Assembly: GCA_025766275.1 (NCBI GenBank)
Contig: JAFKAC010000017.1
Span: 806,001-870,000 of the forward strand
Source: Lactarius indigo
Taxonomy: Eukaryota; Basidiomycota; Agaricomycetes; Russulales; Russulaceae
Direction of reading: 5' to 3'
Length of the DNA stretch: 64,000 nucleotides
A program made the position numbers and the translations under genes. Shown in pieces: positions 19,520 through 29,834 of the stretch (its first letter is position 1; every line of letters starts with the position of its first letter). Under the pieces are notes generated by a model. That model was not told the DNA's origin and searched no databases. It worked only from the letters and a program-made list of their open reading frames with translations.

Positions 19520-22500
19520 ACCCATCGGCCTGGGTGAGGGCAGTTAATTGTAACAGTGTAATCATGACTCGCTATCGTTCTATGAGAGTTCCAGTATCGA
19601 TTCGCACAAGTTACGCAATGGCCGACATACGAGCATTAGTCGATTCAGGAGCAACCCATTGCTTCATGAAACCCTCCTTCGCAAAAAGGATGGGACTAGG
19701 GACTAAGTTACTCGACATCCCAAAGAAAATATGGAACATTGACAATACGGAGAATAAGTCGGGGCGTATTACCCATTATACCGATGTCGATGTCCAAACT
19801 AAAGGCATCCACAAGGAAATTCGCTTCCTCATTACAGACATTGGCAACGAAGACATCGTATTAGGCTACCCGTGGCTCGCCATTTACGATCCCCATATTA
19901 AATGGTCGCAGGCGGCTATTCACGAAGATATGCTCCCTATTATTATTCGCTCAACCAATCCCTACGTCAAAACAACACCAGTAGTGGCTGCAACCACCGT
20001 CCAAAACGACGATTATGAAGTTGTACACTCCTGCGTAATCACAGATGAGCAACGACAGCACTTTGAAGAGGAATGCCGAATCAGGGCTACCGCTACCGAT
20101 CTAGCGATCGCGGCCCAACAATACGTTACCAAAGCTGAGTTACCACCCGAATACCGCGAGTTTGAACGTCTCTTCAGTGAAGAAGCATCGGACAGGTTCC
20201 CACCAAGCAGGCCTTGGGACCACGCCATTGAATTCAAACCCGGGACGGCTGACGCAATTGACTGTAAAATATACCCTATGACTCAAGAAGAAGACAAGAA
20301 ATTACGTGAATGGATCGACGAACAACTCAAGAAAGGGTACATACGACCCTCCAAATCCCCATACGCGTCATCTTTCTTCTTCATTAAGAAGAAAGACGGA
20401 AAATTGCGACCCGTACAGGACTATCGAAAGATCAACGCGGTCACCATTCGCAATCAGTACCCACTCCCTCTTATATCCGATCTCATCACCGACCTCAGCA
20501 ATGCCCACATCTACACCAAACTCGACGTCAGATGGGGGTATAACAACATACGCATTAAAGAAGGAGATGAAGAGAAAGCGGCGTTCAAAACACGATATGG
20601 ATTATTCGAACCAACGGTGATGTTCTTTGGCCTAACCAACTCTCCCGCAACGTTCCAGACTATGATGAATTTCATCTTCAGGGATATCATCGCGAAACAT
20701 GAGAAACGGGGCACCGTTATTCGTGTCTATATGGACGACATCGGCATCGCAACAGGACTTCACCACTCACTACCAGATCACATAGAAGCAGTCAAGGACG
20801 TGCTCCGCGTATCCGCGGAGCATGATTTATATTACAAACTCGAGAAATGTCTTTTCCACTCCCCGCGTATGGATTACCTGGGGGTAATCCTTGAAAAGGG
20901 GGTGACACGCATGGACCCCGTCAAAATTTCGGGCATTAAAGACTGGCCCACGCCAACCAAGGTTAAGGACGTCCGCTCTTTTCTCGGCTTTTGTAATTTT
21001 TACCGACCTTTCATACGAGGCTTCGCGACTAAAGCACGACCTCTCAACAAACTTACGCGTAAAGATACCGAATGGCACTGGGGGACAGAGGAGGAGAAGG
21101 CGTTCCAAGACCTCAAAAACCTCGTCACCAGTGAACCCGTTCTTGCACATCCAGACCTTACGCAACAATTCGAGCTAGAGGTCGATGCCTCCAGATTTGC
21201 CACTGGAGCTGTCCTCCTTCAACGCAAAGCAGACGGCAAAAGACACCCCATTGGCTATTACTCATCTACCCTCAGCGAAGCCGAACGAAATTACGACATT
21301 TACGACCTCGAGCTCCTAGCAATTGTTAAGGCCTTCCGCCATTGGAGACCCCTTTTAGCAGGCTCCCCTCACAAGATCAAGGTGTTCTCCGATCATCTCA
21401 ACTTACAATACTGGAAGTCGCCACAAAAGATCAGCAGACGCATAGCCAGGGAAGTACTCGAACTCTCCGAATACGACTTCGAAATTCACCATATCAAGGG
21501 CGCTTCCAATGGGCGTGCTGACGCCTTATCGCGGAGACCCGATTACGATCAAGGAGAGAACGATAATGAAGGAGTCACAGTATTACCCGAAAGCGTCTTC
21601 GCACGCGCCACCACGCTAGAAGAACCGCGACATCCACACTGGAGACCTGAGATCTTACCAGTTGAGATGACTCCGGAACATCCCATTTACGAACAAGACA
21701 TAGCTAAGTTAAAGCCTTGGGTGGATGCTCACAAACTAAAAGACATCGAAGGGACGTGGTACAAAGATGGACGCCGAGTGGTCACCGGTGGCATTCATGA
21801 CAAGCGCACCATCATCGCCGCCCACCACGACTCCCCTGTTTATGGTCATCCCGGTATCAAGCGCACCCTCCAACTCACCGAACGGCACTATTGGTGGCCA
21901 CAAATGAAGAATGACGTCCAAGACTATGTCAAGGGTTGTGCAGAATGCCAGCGACACAAAGTCAACCTTCGTCCCATCAGAGCGCCATTACAACCCATCT
22001 ACCCCAAACCAGAAGCCCTGCCATTTGAGACTATCGCAGTGGACTTTATTACTAAACTTCCCGTCTCTCGTGGTTATGACTCTATCCTGACGATAACAGA
22101 TCATGACTGCACCAAGGCCGCCGTTTTTATCCCCTGTAACGAAGAGATAACGGCCGAAGGAACAGCCGCCCTGTACGTTTCTCACGTATTCCCACGATTC
22201 GGACTCCCCTCGCGTGTCATCAGTGACCGAGACCCCCGCTTCGCATCAAAATTCATGCGAGAGATATGCAAAATTCTTGGCATCAGCCAAAATATCTCAA
22301 CCGCTTATCATCCCAGGACCGATGGCCAATCAGAACGAACGAATCAATGGCTAGAACAATACCTTCGCTTCTGGGTAAATGAGCGACAAGACGACTGGGT
22401 CCGTTATCTACCAATGGCAGAATTCACGCATAACAACTGGCCTAACGAGACCACACGAGAGTCCCCCTTCTTTCTCTTATCAGGGTTCAACCCTCGCGCT

Positions 22501-24297
22501 GATTGGACCGATAGGCCTTCCCCTATCCCACAGGTATCGTTAAGGCTAGACCAGTTCAAGCAGGCACGACAGCGCGCCTTTTCCTGCATGCTCCGGGCGC
22601 AAAAGTCATGGATAAAGCACAAAGATACGCCCAAATTCAAAGAGGGAGATCTCGTGTGGCTAGAAGGACGCCACTTACGTACCCATCAACCAACCGCGAA
22701 ATTAGCGGCCAAACGACACGGACCATTTAAGATCATCCAGGTGATGTCCGCTGTCAATTATCGCCTCGAACTTCCCACGCAGTGGAGCATCCATGATGTC
22801 TTCCACATAGATCTTCTCACACCTTATCGCGAAACACCCACGCACGGACCTAACTATCAGCGCCCACCACCTGATTTGGTCGATAACGAAGAAGAATACG
22901 AAGTCGAGAAGATTCTAGACTCGCGGCGGTTCGGCAGAAGACGTCGACTTCAGTACCTTGTCAAATGGAAAGGGTATCCTGACTCAGACAATCAGTGGAT
23001 AGATAAGGATGACGTATTTGCCGACGAAGCCGTTCGGGAGTTCAAACATTCCAACCCCGACAGAGAAACGCATATAAGGATGGCCTCTTGTCGTGATAAG
23101 TCCCCATTTCCCATTCATTCCATGTCATCTACTCGACGCAATGACCAGCTCGCACTCCTCTCTACCCTCGTCAACGACTCCTCCGCCACGCTTGTTGACC
23201 CCGACACCACCGACAACACCGCAACCGCTGGAGTTGCAGTCGGAGGCCGTGCCCCCATGCAGCATGAGGACGACGGCCCTATCACTAGCGAAGAACTGCA
23301 CCAGACACTGCAACGATTCCCTCTGCCCATACAGGGAACTCTCAGTGACGATCCAGCAACAACTCAACCAACACCTCCGATGCCTATGTATGCCCTCACA
23401 AACCCCAACACCGGTGAGCCCGAAGTCTTCCTCACGGAAGATGAACTCTTTCGGCTTCAAGCAGCTGTCACGCGCGGTGCAACCACCCGAGGCCATGAAG
23501 AAGTACGAGCAAGAATGGAAGGAGACGGCGGCGCGGTGGCAGCAGGAGCAACTGCATATCGCCGCTTGCCGACGCCGGATGATGAAAGAGCGGAGGGAGT
23601 ACTGGACGAAGATGAGGATGAAGACGAGCTTAGAGACCATTACCCCATCAGGCACGCATTCCTTAACCATGAATTCTACGCTGAAGATCCAGCCGCCACT
23701 CCCTACCTCGTCGACGCAGCGGGGGAACCTCTACACAGGGGACGAGTCGCCGTGGCACAAGCGGCTCGTTATACACCAATGGGCGAACGAGACCCAGCAA
23801 CCAGGGTCGTCGTCCCTGAAGGGTTCCGGGTCAATAGAGGACCCGATTACATTCCGTTCCCGATCAAACTCCCCAACGGACCGACGGTACAAGCATCACA
23901 CGTACAAGTTATCCGAGGAGGAGACCCCTTCGTACTCGGACTAGCTCCGGGGTCGGGCTTCCTCTATGGGAAACCCCTTTACGCCACCCCCCATCTCCCA
24001 AAGAACAACCGTGCGTTCATCCCACACGAGGAGTATTTCATGCTCCGAGACCGACACCCCACCGACTTGCTGCTAATGCGCATTGGGGATGTCACCCTTA
24101 CTCAAGAACTACGGCGGTTCCGACAATTCGCCTTCGCCGAGGACCAACTGGAGAGGCGGATACGGCAATTGCAGATGGATAAGGAGATGGTGGTTCAGGA
24201 CAAAAAGGACAGTCTCTATCGTCTCGAACGGGCTAACATATTGGCAAGGATGGAGGACGAAGCAGAGCGGATGCGGCAAGAATCAGTAGCGGACTAG
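19489..24297 (+). CDS. pol: Gypsy-C Pol: protease, RT, RNase H, integrase, chromodomain, ORF3-like tail
   Basis: Read as Gag-Pol by -1 shifting at 19501-19507, so the in-frame ATG at 19489 is probably not used. In order it has an aspartic protease with ALVDSGATHCF, RT with RVYMDDIGIAT, RNase H with EVDASRFATGAVLL and SDHLNLQYW, and an integrase zinc finger (HPGIKRTL to GCAECQRHK). The integrase core has VDFITKLP, ISDRDPRFAS and HPRTDGQSERTNQ, and a chromodomain follows (EYEVEKILDSRRFG, YLVKWKGYPDSDNQW, about residues 1140-1190). About 400 further residues form a tail homologous to ORF3 of Gypsy-A. All catalytic residues named are present and there are no stops. The chromodomain probably directs integration to modified histones. 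Confidence 0.95.
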   Translation: MEEGGFSGRLNPSAWVRAVNCNSVIMTRYRSMRVPVSIRTSYAMADIRALVDSGATHCFMKPSFAKRMGLGTKLLDIPKKIWNIDNTENKSGRITHYTDVDVQTKGIHKEIRFLITDIGNEDIVLGYPWLAIYDPHIKWSQAAIHEDMLPIIIRSTNPYVKTTPVVAATTVQNDDYEVVHSCVITDEQRQHFEEECRIRATATDLAIAAQQYVTKAELPPEYREFERLFSEEASDRFPPSRPWDHAIEFKPGTADAIDCKIYPMTQEEDKKLREWIDEQLKKGYIRPSKSPYASSFFFIKKKDGKLRPVQDYRKINAVTIRNQYPLPLISDLITDLSNAHIYTKLDVRWGYNNIRIKEGDEEKAAFKTRYGLFEPTVMFFGLTNSPATFQTMMNFIFRDIIAKHEKRGTVIRVYMDDIGIATGLHHSLPDHIEAVKDVLRVSAEHDLYYKLEKCLFHSPRMDYLGVILEKGVTRMDPVKISGIKDWPTPTKVKDVRSFLGFCNFYRPFIRGFATKARPLNKLTRKDTEWHWGTEEEKAFQDLKNLVTSEPVLAHPDLTQQFELEVDASRFATGAVLLQRKADGKRHPIGYYSSTLSEAERNYDIYDLELLAIVKAFRHWRPLLAGSPHKIKVFSDHLNLQYWKSPQKISRRIAREVLELSEYDFEIHHIKGASNGRADALSRRPDYDQGENDNEGVTVLPESVFARATTLEEPRHPHWRPEILPVEMTPEHPIYEQDIAKLKPWVDAHKLKDIEGTWYKDGRRVVTGGIHDKRTIIAAHHDSPVYGHPGIKRTLQLTERHYWWPQMKNDVQDYVKGCAECQRHKVNLRPIRAPLQPIYPKPEALPFETIAVDFITKLPVSRGYDSILTITDHDCTKAAVFIPCNEEITAEGTAALYVSHVFPRFGLPSRVISDRDPRFASKFMREICKILGISQNISTAYHPRTDGQSERTNQWLEQYLRFWVNERQDDWVRYLPMAEFTHNNWPNETTRESPFFLLSGFNPRADWTDRPSPIPQVSLRLDQFKQARQRAFSCMLRAQKSWIKHKDTPKFKEGDLVWLEGRHLRTHQPTAKLAAKRHGPFKIIQVMSAVNYRLELPTQWSIHDVFHIDLLTPYRETPTHGPNYQRPPPDLVDNEEEYEVEKILDSRRFGRRRRLQYLVKWKGYPDSDNQWIDKDDVFADEAVREFKHSNPDRETHIRMASCRDKSPFPIHSMSSTRRNDQLALLSTLVNDSSATLVDPDTTDNTATAGVAVGGRAPMQHEDDGPITSEELHQTLQRFPLPIQGTLSDDPATTQPTPPMPMYALTNPNTGEPEVFLTEDELFRLQAAVTRGATTRGHEEVRARMEGDGGAVAAGATAYRRLPTPDDERAEGVLDEDEDEDELRDHYPIRHAFLNHEFYAEDPAATPYLVDAAGEPLHRGRVAVAQAARYTPMGERDPATRVVVPEGFRVNRGPDYIPFPIKLPNGPTVQASHVQVIRGGDPFVLGLAPGSGFLYGKPLYATPHLPKNNRAFIPHEEYFMLRDRHPTDLLLMRIGDVTLTQELRRFRQFAFAEDQLERRIRQLQMDKEMVVQDKKDSLYRLERANILARMEDEAERMRQESVAD
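19501..19507 (+). other. -1 ribosomal frameshift heptamer of Gypsy-C (GGGTTTT)
   Basis: Canonical X XXY YYZ heptamer, read G GGT TTT in gag, 9 nt before the gag TGA. The -1 frame continues as GFSGRLNPSAW into pol. The site and its distance are the same as in Gypsy-B. Confidence 0.85.
23073..23079 (+). promoter_or_regulatory. TATA-like box before the ORF3 region of Gypsy-C
   Basis: TATAAGG directly after the chromodomain, 49 nt before an ATG at 23122. It is positionally equivalent to TATAAAG in Gypsy-A. This may be an internal promoter. It is inferred only. Confidence 0.35.
23122..24297 (+). other. ORF3 homologue in the Pol frame of Gypsy-C (391 codons from ATG)
   Basis: From the ATG at 23122 the Pol frame encodes a Thr/Asp/Pro-rich region, an acidic stretch near 23620, a conserved core (PDYIPFPIKLPNG, QVIRGGDPFVLGLAPGSG, RHPTDLLLMRIGDVTL) and a C-terminal coiled coil (about 24120-24290). 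The core and coil match ORF3 of Gypsy-A, where a stop separates it from pol. Here it may be a Pol extension or a separately started protein. Confidence 0.6.
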
Positions 24298-24316
24298 TGA
24301 GGTGGGCCTCACTCCT

Positions 24317-24329
24317 GAAAAGGGGGTGA
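24317..24329 (+). other. Polypurine tract of Gypsy-C
   Basis: GAAAAGGGGGTGA immediately upstream of the 3' LTR TGTTACGG, the expected plus-strand primer. Confidence 0.8.
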
Positions 24330-24839
24330 TGTTACGGTACGGACTTGGTGACTCACTACACACGACTCATGACCGGTTATGACTACAGTCCGGTATTGAT
24401 ATTAGTCATGGACTCTTACATCGTATCAGTCAGCATAGTAGTTCGCATGTGATTGTGGCTCGTGCATGACTCATTCCTAGGATAGCTGTACTAGGGTTCG
24501 AGCTAGTTACGCTATTGGTTACTTACTATTCCAGCGGCGCTTCAAAGCCCGCGTGTATCTGTATAAGTAGTTGACTCGGAAGACCAAGAGTCCCCATCTT
24601 GGTCTTCTTCAATCCACCTTCTGAATCGTCTCTTGTCTGCCTTAGTCCTAGAGGCTAAGTGTGCTCCCACTTGTGCTTACCAAGAAGCACTCTTCTTCAT
24701 CCTTTTGCTGCGGCGTGTGCCAGAGTGCCCCCGTTCAGCCTGCGTTGGGTTGACACGAGTTCCCCATTCGCTTGACTTTCGCTAAGTCGACTACGCCCTT
24801 CACGTGTCCAAGTCGGACTAACGCCGGTGGAGCGTAACA
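24330..24839 (+). repeat. 3' LTR of Gypsy-C
   Basis: 510-bp copy of 17007-17516 with two CpG transitions, followed by the GACTG duplication and the resumed LINE ORF2 (SDWQTSTRAHKLK). Confidence 0.97.
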
Positions 24840-25307
24840 GACTGGCAGACATCGACAAGGGCTCACAAACTTAAGCATATCGACGTATCAATCCCATCTC
24901 CTAAGTTCCTAAAACTGACAAGTGACCCCAAACTCTCTAGAAAAGGAGCGAGCTGGATATTCCAGCTGAGATCGGGTCACTTCCCTCTCAATGCGTACCT
25001 ATTCAGATTCAAAAGGACGGAAAGCGACAGTTGCCCGGCATGCGGACATAGACCAGAAACCCAACAACACTTCCTCCTAGACTGCCCAGTGTACACACAC
25101 GAACGCTGGACACTCCAAAAAACGAGAAGATCTACGGAAGAGGCCTACGCAAAGCTCCTACAAGATCCAAAATCAATCATCCCCCTGGTCAAATTCATCC
25201 AAGACTCAGGACGCCTCTCGCAAGAACACGCGTCGGCAAACATGAGAGATAAGATCAGAGATAAGATTAGAGATAGAAAGGAGAGAGGGATCTGGAAACG
25301 CAAATAA

Positions 25308-25683
25308 TCAAACCCACGCACCAACACCACCTCACACCAACTCACACCAACCCACCCACACCACACCTCTCCCTTACATCCCCACGACTCGCCGGGCCAG
25401 ACAAGCCCACTCAAGATACGTTGAGTGAAGAGGAAGATGTAGTGGCAAGCTCAACTCACTCCATCAAGACCGCGCAAGCTCCCAAACGCGGCTCGCAACT
25501 CACGCCAAGGCGGTGCAACCGCCCCTCTCAACCCAACACTTGACGGGAAGCAAAGCCACTCCTTCACGGGAGTGGGGGGGAACTACGATAATCAGAGCCA
25601 CCTACGATCGCTCAAATCATATATGTATTAGACAAGTAGAATCGTGCTACATAGGGTATTAGGCCCCAAGGCGCACGTAAATG

Positions 25684-25720
<37 letters not shown>
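25308..25720 (+). other. LINE 3' UTR and poly(A) tail
   Basis: After the ORF2 stop (25305-25307) about 380 nt of non-coding sequence precede a run of 32 A (25689-25720). The target-site duplication cannot be checked because the 5' end is outside the window. Confidence 0.85.
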
Positions 25721-25722
<2 letters not shown>

Positions 25723-25729
25723 CCAACAT

Positions 25730-26370
25730 ACAGAGAGGCACGACAAGCACCCACCTGCCACGAGATCAAACACATGACAATGGGAATGGACTCCAGGTCA
25801 AATCACCGGAGAGGTAGCCACACAATCCCCGTGTGATCGTGAGCGCAAGCACTGGTAGTCAACGCGCACAGCGGATGCTCTGCGTAGGTTCAGCCTGAGG
25901 CCCGTACTGGGCCCTGGTACCCGCGCGGCACGAGAGTTCTGGACCTGAATCGGACTGTAGCAAGGGCGGCGCACGTACAGGCGATGATGAACTCGGGTCG
26001 ATGATTTTCTTCATTGGCGGTACGCCCTCGACTCTCTTCTGTGTTTTGTCTCTTCTTTATATTGACGGTTCATGTATTCATTGTTGGGAATTATCCACCA
26101 AGTCACTAGCTCGTGGTCGGCACGGCCCACTCGATTCGTTCGAGGAACTTGCGAAGCTGTTGGAGCAGGTCAAGCTCCACCCCGACGAAGGAGACATTGA
26201 CAACTCGGGTCTCGAGGTGATGCGCTCGAGAGTGCTCGCAAAGTATACATGAGAAGATCAGGGCAGATGTACCTGGACGAGATACACTTTTTCTGCCCTG
26301 GTGCTAATGCTGACACATTACTTCTGAAGTACCCGAATTGTCTGGGGGATCACGATCCCAAGGATTCACG
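25730..26370. repeat. Dispersed repeat R1, copy 1
   Basis: Resembles 36541-37160 over most of its length. Shared blocks include GTGATCGTGAGCGC, GGTTCAGCCTGAGG, the TGGCGGTACGCCC region and GCTCGTGGTCGGCACGG-like text. A decayed coding segment on the plus strand (26090-26250) reads HGPLDSFEELAKLLEQVK and then LEVMRSRVLAKY; copy 2 reads HGPLDSFEGLAELLGQVK. It looks like a remnant of an old gene or mobile element that I do not recognise. No intact gene lies here. Confidence 0.6.
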
Positions 26371-26639
26371 GTAGCTCTGATCCTGTGGAGAGTGACCCTT
26401 GCATTGTAAACGGTAGATCGACAGGGAGGAAGGGGTTGTCAAGGTCTCGAATGCACAAGGGCCTCCGTCAATTGTCACAGCAGGTGACTCTCAGCGGGCC
26501 TTTCCGGTCTCATGTCCTCAGCAGGTCAGTCGCCCATTATTTCTCAGGCGATTATAGCAGGGCGCATATGTAGCCCTGTTTCTCGTCAGTTGTCCGTACG
26601 TGACCACGTCAAGTTATTTACTAGTATGCCACTCTAGGG

Positions 26640-27270
26640 CGCGGGTGGGGCGTCGTAGATATCCGCCAACTGTACTCCCGATTTTTATCACTCTTGTAGC
26701 TGTGTCCCACCCTCCGACTTGGCATTTCGTTCACCGGTAGGAACGCCCACTCGTTGTAAGGAACCTGACAAAGGCAGAACTTTGAATCACGCGTTCGAAC
26801 TTCAAAGCTTGCCATCTGGGCAGGTGGAAGGGAAGAATCTCCAGAGAGGTCATCGAAGCGTTTCCGTGGAACGTGGTCCCATCTATGACACGCAAAGTAT
26901 ATATTTCGCAGCCCACTCTTGGTCAGTTACGCGTCGGCGTCGATGTCAACTGAAATGTGCACTACCACCCGGAACAGTAGAATTGTATTCTTGACTGTGC
27001 TGACGCGAATGAGGCCAGGAACGTGGCGCCAGATGAACAGGTAGAGGCCGTCAAGGAACGCCATGCGAGATTTTGGCAAAACCGCACGTTGGGAGGATTT
27101 TGTCCGATTTAGAAGACCATGGCTTCATTGAAACTGTGCCAATAGAGGTTGCGCTTGGAATGAAGCGCTCACTTTACGAAAAGGGCTTCGAGTTCTTACA
27201 CGGCCGATTCACCCCGGACCCTATGCACCTAGTATGGCCGAGTTCGCACGGGCCACACTAAGCTGACCAC
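26640..27270. repeat. Dispersed repeat R2, copy 1
   Basis: Resembles 31440-31990 and 41700-42170. Shared landmarks are a CATCTGGGCA block, a TTGGTCAGTTACGCGTCG-like block with CGACGTCAACTG, a TTCTTGACCGTGCTGAC-like block and a GTGGCGCCAGATGAGCAGG-like block. No intact ORF is visible. 25721-27452 holds only R1 and R2. Confidence 0.6.
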
Positions 27271-27452
27271 GTGTCAACCTTGTTCGGGGATTATCGCCAG
27301 GTCAACTGAACTAGAAATTCGGAGGGCCCGAAGGGCCCTCCTCAATTCTATTGTTGCAGTTTACGTGTTGACATCTGATTCGCGTTACACATGGGAAACT
27401 ACTTGTGAGGAGGCTAATACCAAGGCAAACGGATGTGCAACGTGCACAATCC

Positions 27453-29834
27453 CTATACCCGAGATACTCTCATCGGGAGCTTAGGACGGAATATCCCAAC
27501 TGATCCTTTCACCGACGGAGAAGAAATGACTCCAAATCTCCAAACTATTTCGGCTCCAGTGGGCGCAAATCGGAAAGTAGGAATGATCTGCGATAGCACG
27601 ACCTCTAGACGCAAAGGTGTAGTCAGATCAGCAAGATACGATACGTGCCCACGCTGCTTCTCTTACTCATTTCGAGCTGCGAAAATTTGAATCCGCTAGA
27701 TGTAGTAGATTCAGCCTAGCTCGTCTAAAGAAGGGCTTGTCATACGCACATGCAGGCCCGCGCGCCGCCAATAAATGTCATACTAAAAGAGCAGTCAGAA
27801 ACCGTGAACTGTTCAGTTGTAGACAGACACATTTCGCACGTATTTGCATATACTCCTTGTATATTTGCATCTGAAACGCTTTGAGGAAGTGGTCCCAACC
27901 AACGTTCCGGTTTCCATTCCGCCGCATCCGCACCCCAAACCGATGGATCACGGTTCAGATTATAGATTTGCGCGAACACGTTCGTATTTTTCGGTACGAA
28001 TATTTCATTGACTTCGCGTCCGTCGACATCCCGAATGGGGGCAGAAAGCGGGAGAACGATATCACTTCGTGCACTGCCGACCATCACTGAGTACAAAGGG
28101 GACCGTAAAGCGAGAACGACGCGTCACGTACGTTCTCATCACTCCGGGAACAGGCGCGTAGCTGTAACACCATTAAGAATATGCTCAGAGAACCAAGACG
28201 AACAACTTACAGGCGCAGAGTTTCGCGACACACTGCCTCCAAGAAAGGCAAAGCTACGAGCTGGTCATGCGTGAGCTCCTCGTTGTCTTCATGGGCATCT
28301 TTCAGTTCTTTTCTGAGCTTATCCTGGACGTCAGGGTGGAGGGCGAGTAGGTGTAGAATCCGAGAAAGAGCGGACGATGTCGTATCTGTTCCTGCTAAGA
28401 GGAGGACCCTAAAAGAAATGATCTAGTTATCAACACCGCCCAGTTTGAACCAACGCGCGCTGGGGCGTACGCCATTTGCGCTACCATTTCCTCTTCGCTC
28501 AACCGAACGTCCTCGGGCCCCGTCCAACTGGCTCGCACTATAAACGGTCACTTCGGGTATCTAGTCTGCAATCGCGGTGTAATCTACTCACTGAGAAGAC
28601 TGAGGATATCCTTTCCGTCTCCAACCTGCTTGACAGTCGCGTCATCACCTGATTCAAGCAATCTCTTCTTCGTCTCGTGAATTCCCCTCGACTTGGAATT
28701 CAGCGTCTCCGCGAGATCCATAAGATGGTTTAATTTCTGCCACGGCAGCATTCTTCCCAGGACCTTGAGAACTTTGGGGTGGAATATCTTATCGATGTAG
28801 GGAAGTAAGTTTCGAGACACCGCAAGAGACGAGGAAGTTGGGCTACAAAGCGTATCAGAATAATAAAGCCATTTCAAGCGGTCACTGTACTGACATCCAT
28901 TCCTTGAGTGCCTTACAATACTCGTCGTCTCTACCTTCAAAAATACCAAAGGAATACCCGAGACCGGCTTGCCCGATGAGTTCGAGAGCAACCTTTCCCA
29001 TCCAATCGGCAACGTCGATTTCTTCTTGACCATTCGACACAATCGACCAGAGGTTTTCACGAAGCTGGCAAGCATTGAGATCCCTGGTTCGGGAATACAA
29101 ACCTGGGAGAGTACCTGTTTTGTGATCCTATAGAAAATCGGGGTCATATACCGCATGTGCTTGATGTTGAATGCGGGGTTCAGCATTTTTCGTTGCATGC
29201 GGTGTTGAGCACCTGGATTGGTGGATATTTAGGCGTATGTTCACAGAAAATTAGAAAATGACTTCCCTACCTGACGTAGCAAAGAGCGATGGCCCAGACG
29301 CATGCATGTTCGAGCTGTTTCGGGTTTAAGACGAGGATCAATCCTTCTACAAACGAAAAACGTACCGGAGGGAAGCCTCGGTCATCTCAAAAGTGGGTTG
29401 ATCCTTGATAAAAATGTTGTTGCATGCCTTAGGGTCAGACACCACGAGCTGGACGTCCTGTGCCCCAGTTAATATAACATCGAGTAAGGGGCCCGTAGCA
29501 GTCAAAAGTTATCGCGATGTACCCCCAAAAAGCCATAGACGCGTGAAACTCTTCCGTACGACTTGTATAAGCTTTCGTGGAACGAGTAGGCATAGGGATT
29601 GAACATATGATGCCAATGACCTTCTCATTATTTCAACACGCAGCTCGTTTTCTATAACCCGCAGAGCTCACCCCAGAAGAGCGAGGGGTTAGACGGGCCT
29701 GGAATTTTCAGGAGGCTCCGCTGCCTGAACCTGTGCCCGAGGAGAGCAAGGGAGGCCGCCCCGGCCAGGACTACAAGGGCACAGGCGGCAACGTCGAAGA
29801 GAGAAAGCATGATAGCGGATTCGGGGACGAGCAA
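27453..29834 (-). CDS. Cytochrome P450 monooxygenase (14 exons, 556 aa)
   Basis: Exons, minus strand: 29834-29672, 29620-29523, 29457-29366, 29314-29271, 29212-29103, 29064-28895, 28842-28592, 28537-28471, 28408-28211, 28161-28132, 28073-27840, 27782-27750, 27695-27667, 27604-27453. All junctions are GT-AG and keep phase, totalling 1671 nt. The product has an N-terminal membrane anchor (residues 9-30), proline hinge KIPGPSNPS, I-helix AGTDTTS, K-helix ETLR, an ERW motif, and the haem loop FIGGARACIGFKF assembled across two introns. It is an ER-anchored haem monooxygenase whose substrate is not predictable. A second possible start lies at 29810 (MLSLFD). Length and motifs suggest an intact gene of a basidiomycete microsomal family. 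No pathway partners are nearby. Confidence 0.9.

Larger units (their letters stand above)
17007..24839 (+). mobile_element. Gypsy-C: complete young chromovirus (7833 bp)
   Basis: Full-length element with 510-bp LTRs (17007-17516 and 24330-24839) differing at two positions. It is flanked by the target-site duplication GACTG (17002-17006 and 24840-24844) and inserted in LINE ORF2. It has a PBS, an open gag, a -1 shift site, a 1602-codon pol frame including a chromodomain and an ORF3-like extension, and a polypurine tract. No premature stop or frameshift is visible, so it may be active. Confidence 0.97.
13026..25307 (+). pseudogene. LINE ORF2: endonuclease, reverse transcriptase, RNase H; interrupted
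   Basis: ORF2 starts at the ATG at 13026-13028, overlapping the ORF1 stop (ATGA). Codons run 13026-16185, 16628-17006 and 24845-25307 after removal of solo LTR E and Gypsy-C. It has an endonuclease with ALQEPSINF, WLGDFNRHHPYWD and TDHVPIV; RT with the GIGQGDPMSM block and YVDDAILLA; RNase H with VYLDGSAHDGAVGAAAV, VDNQAAILA and AGHVNIQGNEKADEEA; and a C-terminal finger CPACGHRPETQQHFLLDC. One premature TGA at 15933-15935 follows Ile of KIHTI and fits CGA to TGA. With that exception the gene would encode roughly 1330 residues, a full-length enzyme of this type. Confidence 0.88.
10905..25720 (+). mobile_element. Tad-like LINE (non-LTR retrotransposon) broken by four LTR insertions
   Basis: A plus-strand LINE whose 5' end lies left of Gypsy-B. 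The segments are 10905-11130, 11947-16185, 16623-17006 and 24840-25720, separated by solo LTR D, solo LTR E and Gypsy-C. It has ORF1 with three zinc knuckles, then ORF2 with an apurinic-type endonuclease, RT (YVDD), RNase H and a C-terminal Cys/His finger. A 3' UTR and a 32-nt poly(A) tract (25689-25720) follow. Removing each insert with one target-site duplication restores the frame at every junction. The EN-RT-RNH order is typical of the fungal Tad group. Confidence 0.92.

Noticed and set aside
25689..25720. Run of 32 A as an assembly artefact
   Set aside because: It lies at the expected distance after a LINE ORF2 and 3' UTR, so it is a normal LINE tail. Its exact length may still be uncertain.
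27741..27782. P450 haem motif seems to lack the Gly after the axial Cys (CMC followed by a stop)
   Set aside because: A GT-AG intron at 27749-27696 joins TGC AT to C GGA TTC and gives the normal CIGF, and all other exons keep phase, so the gene is intact.
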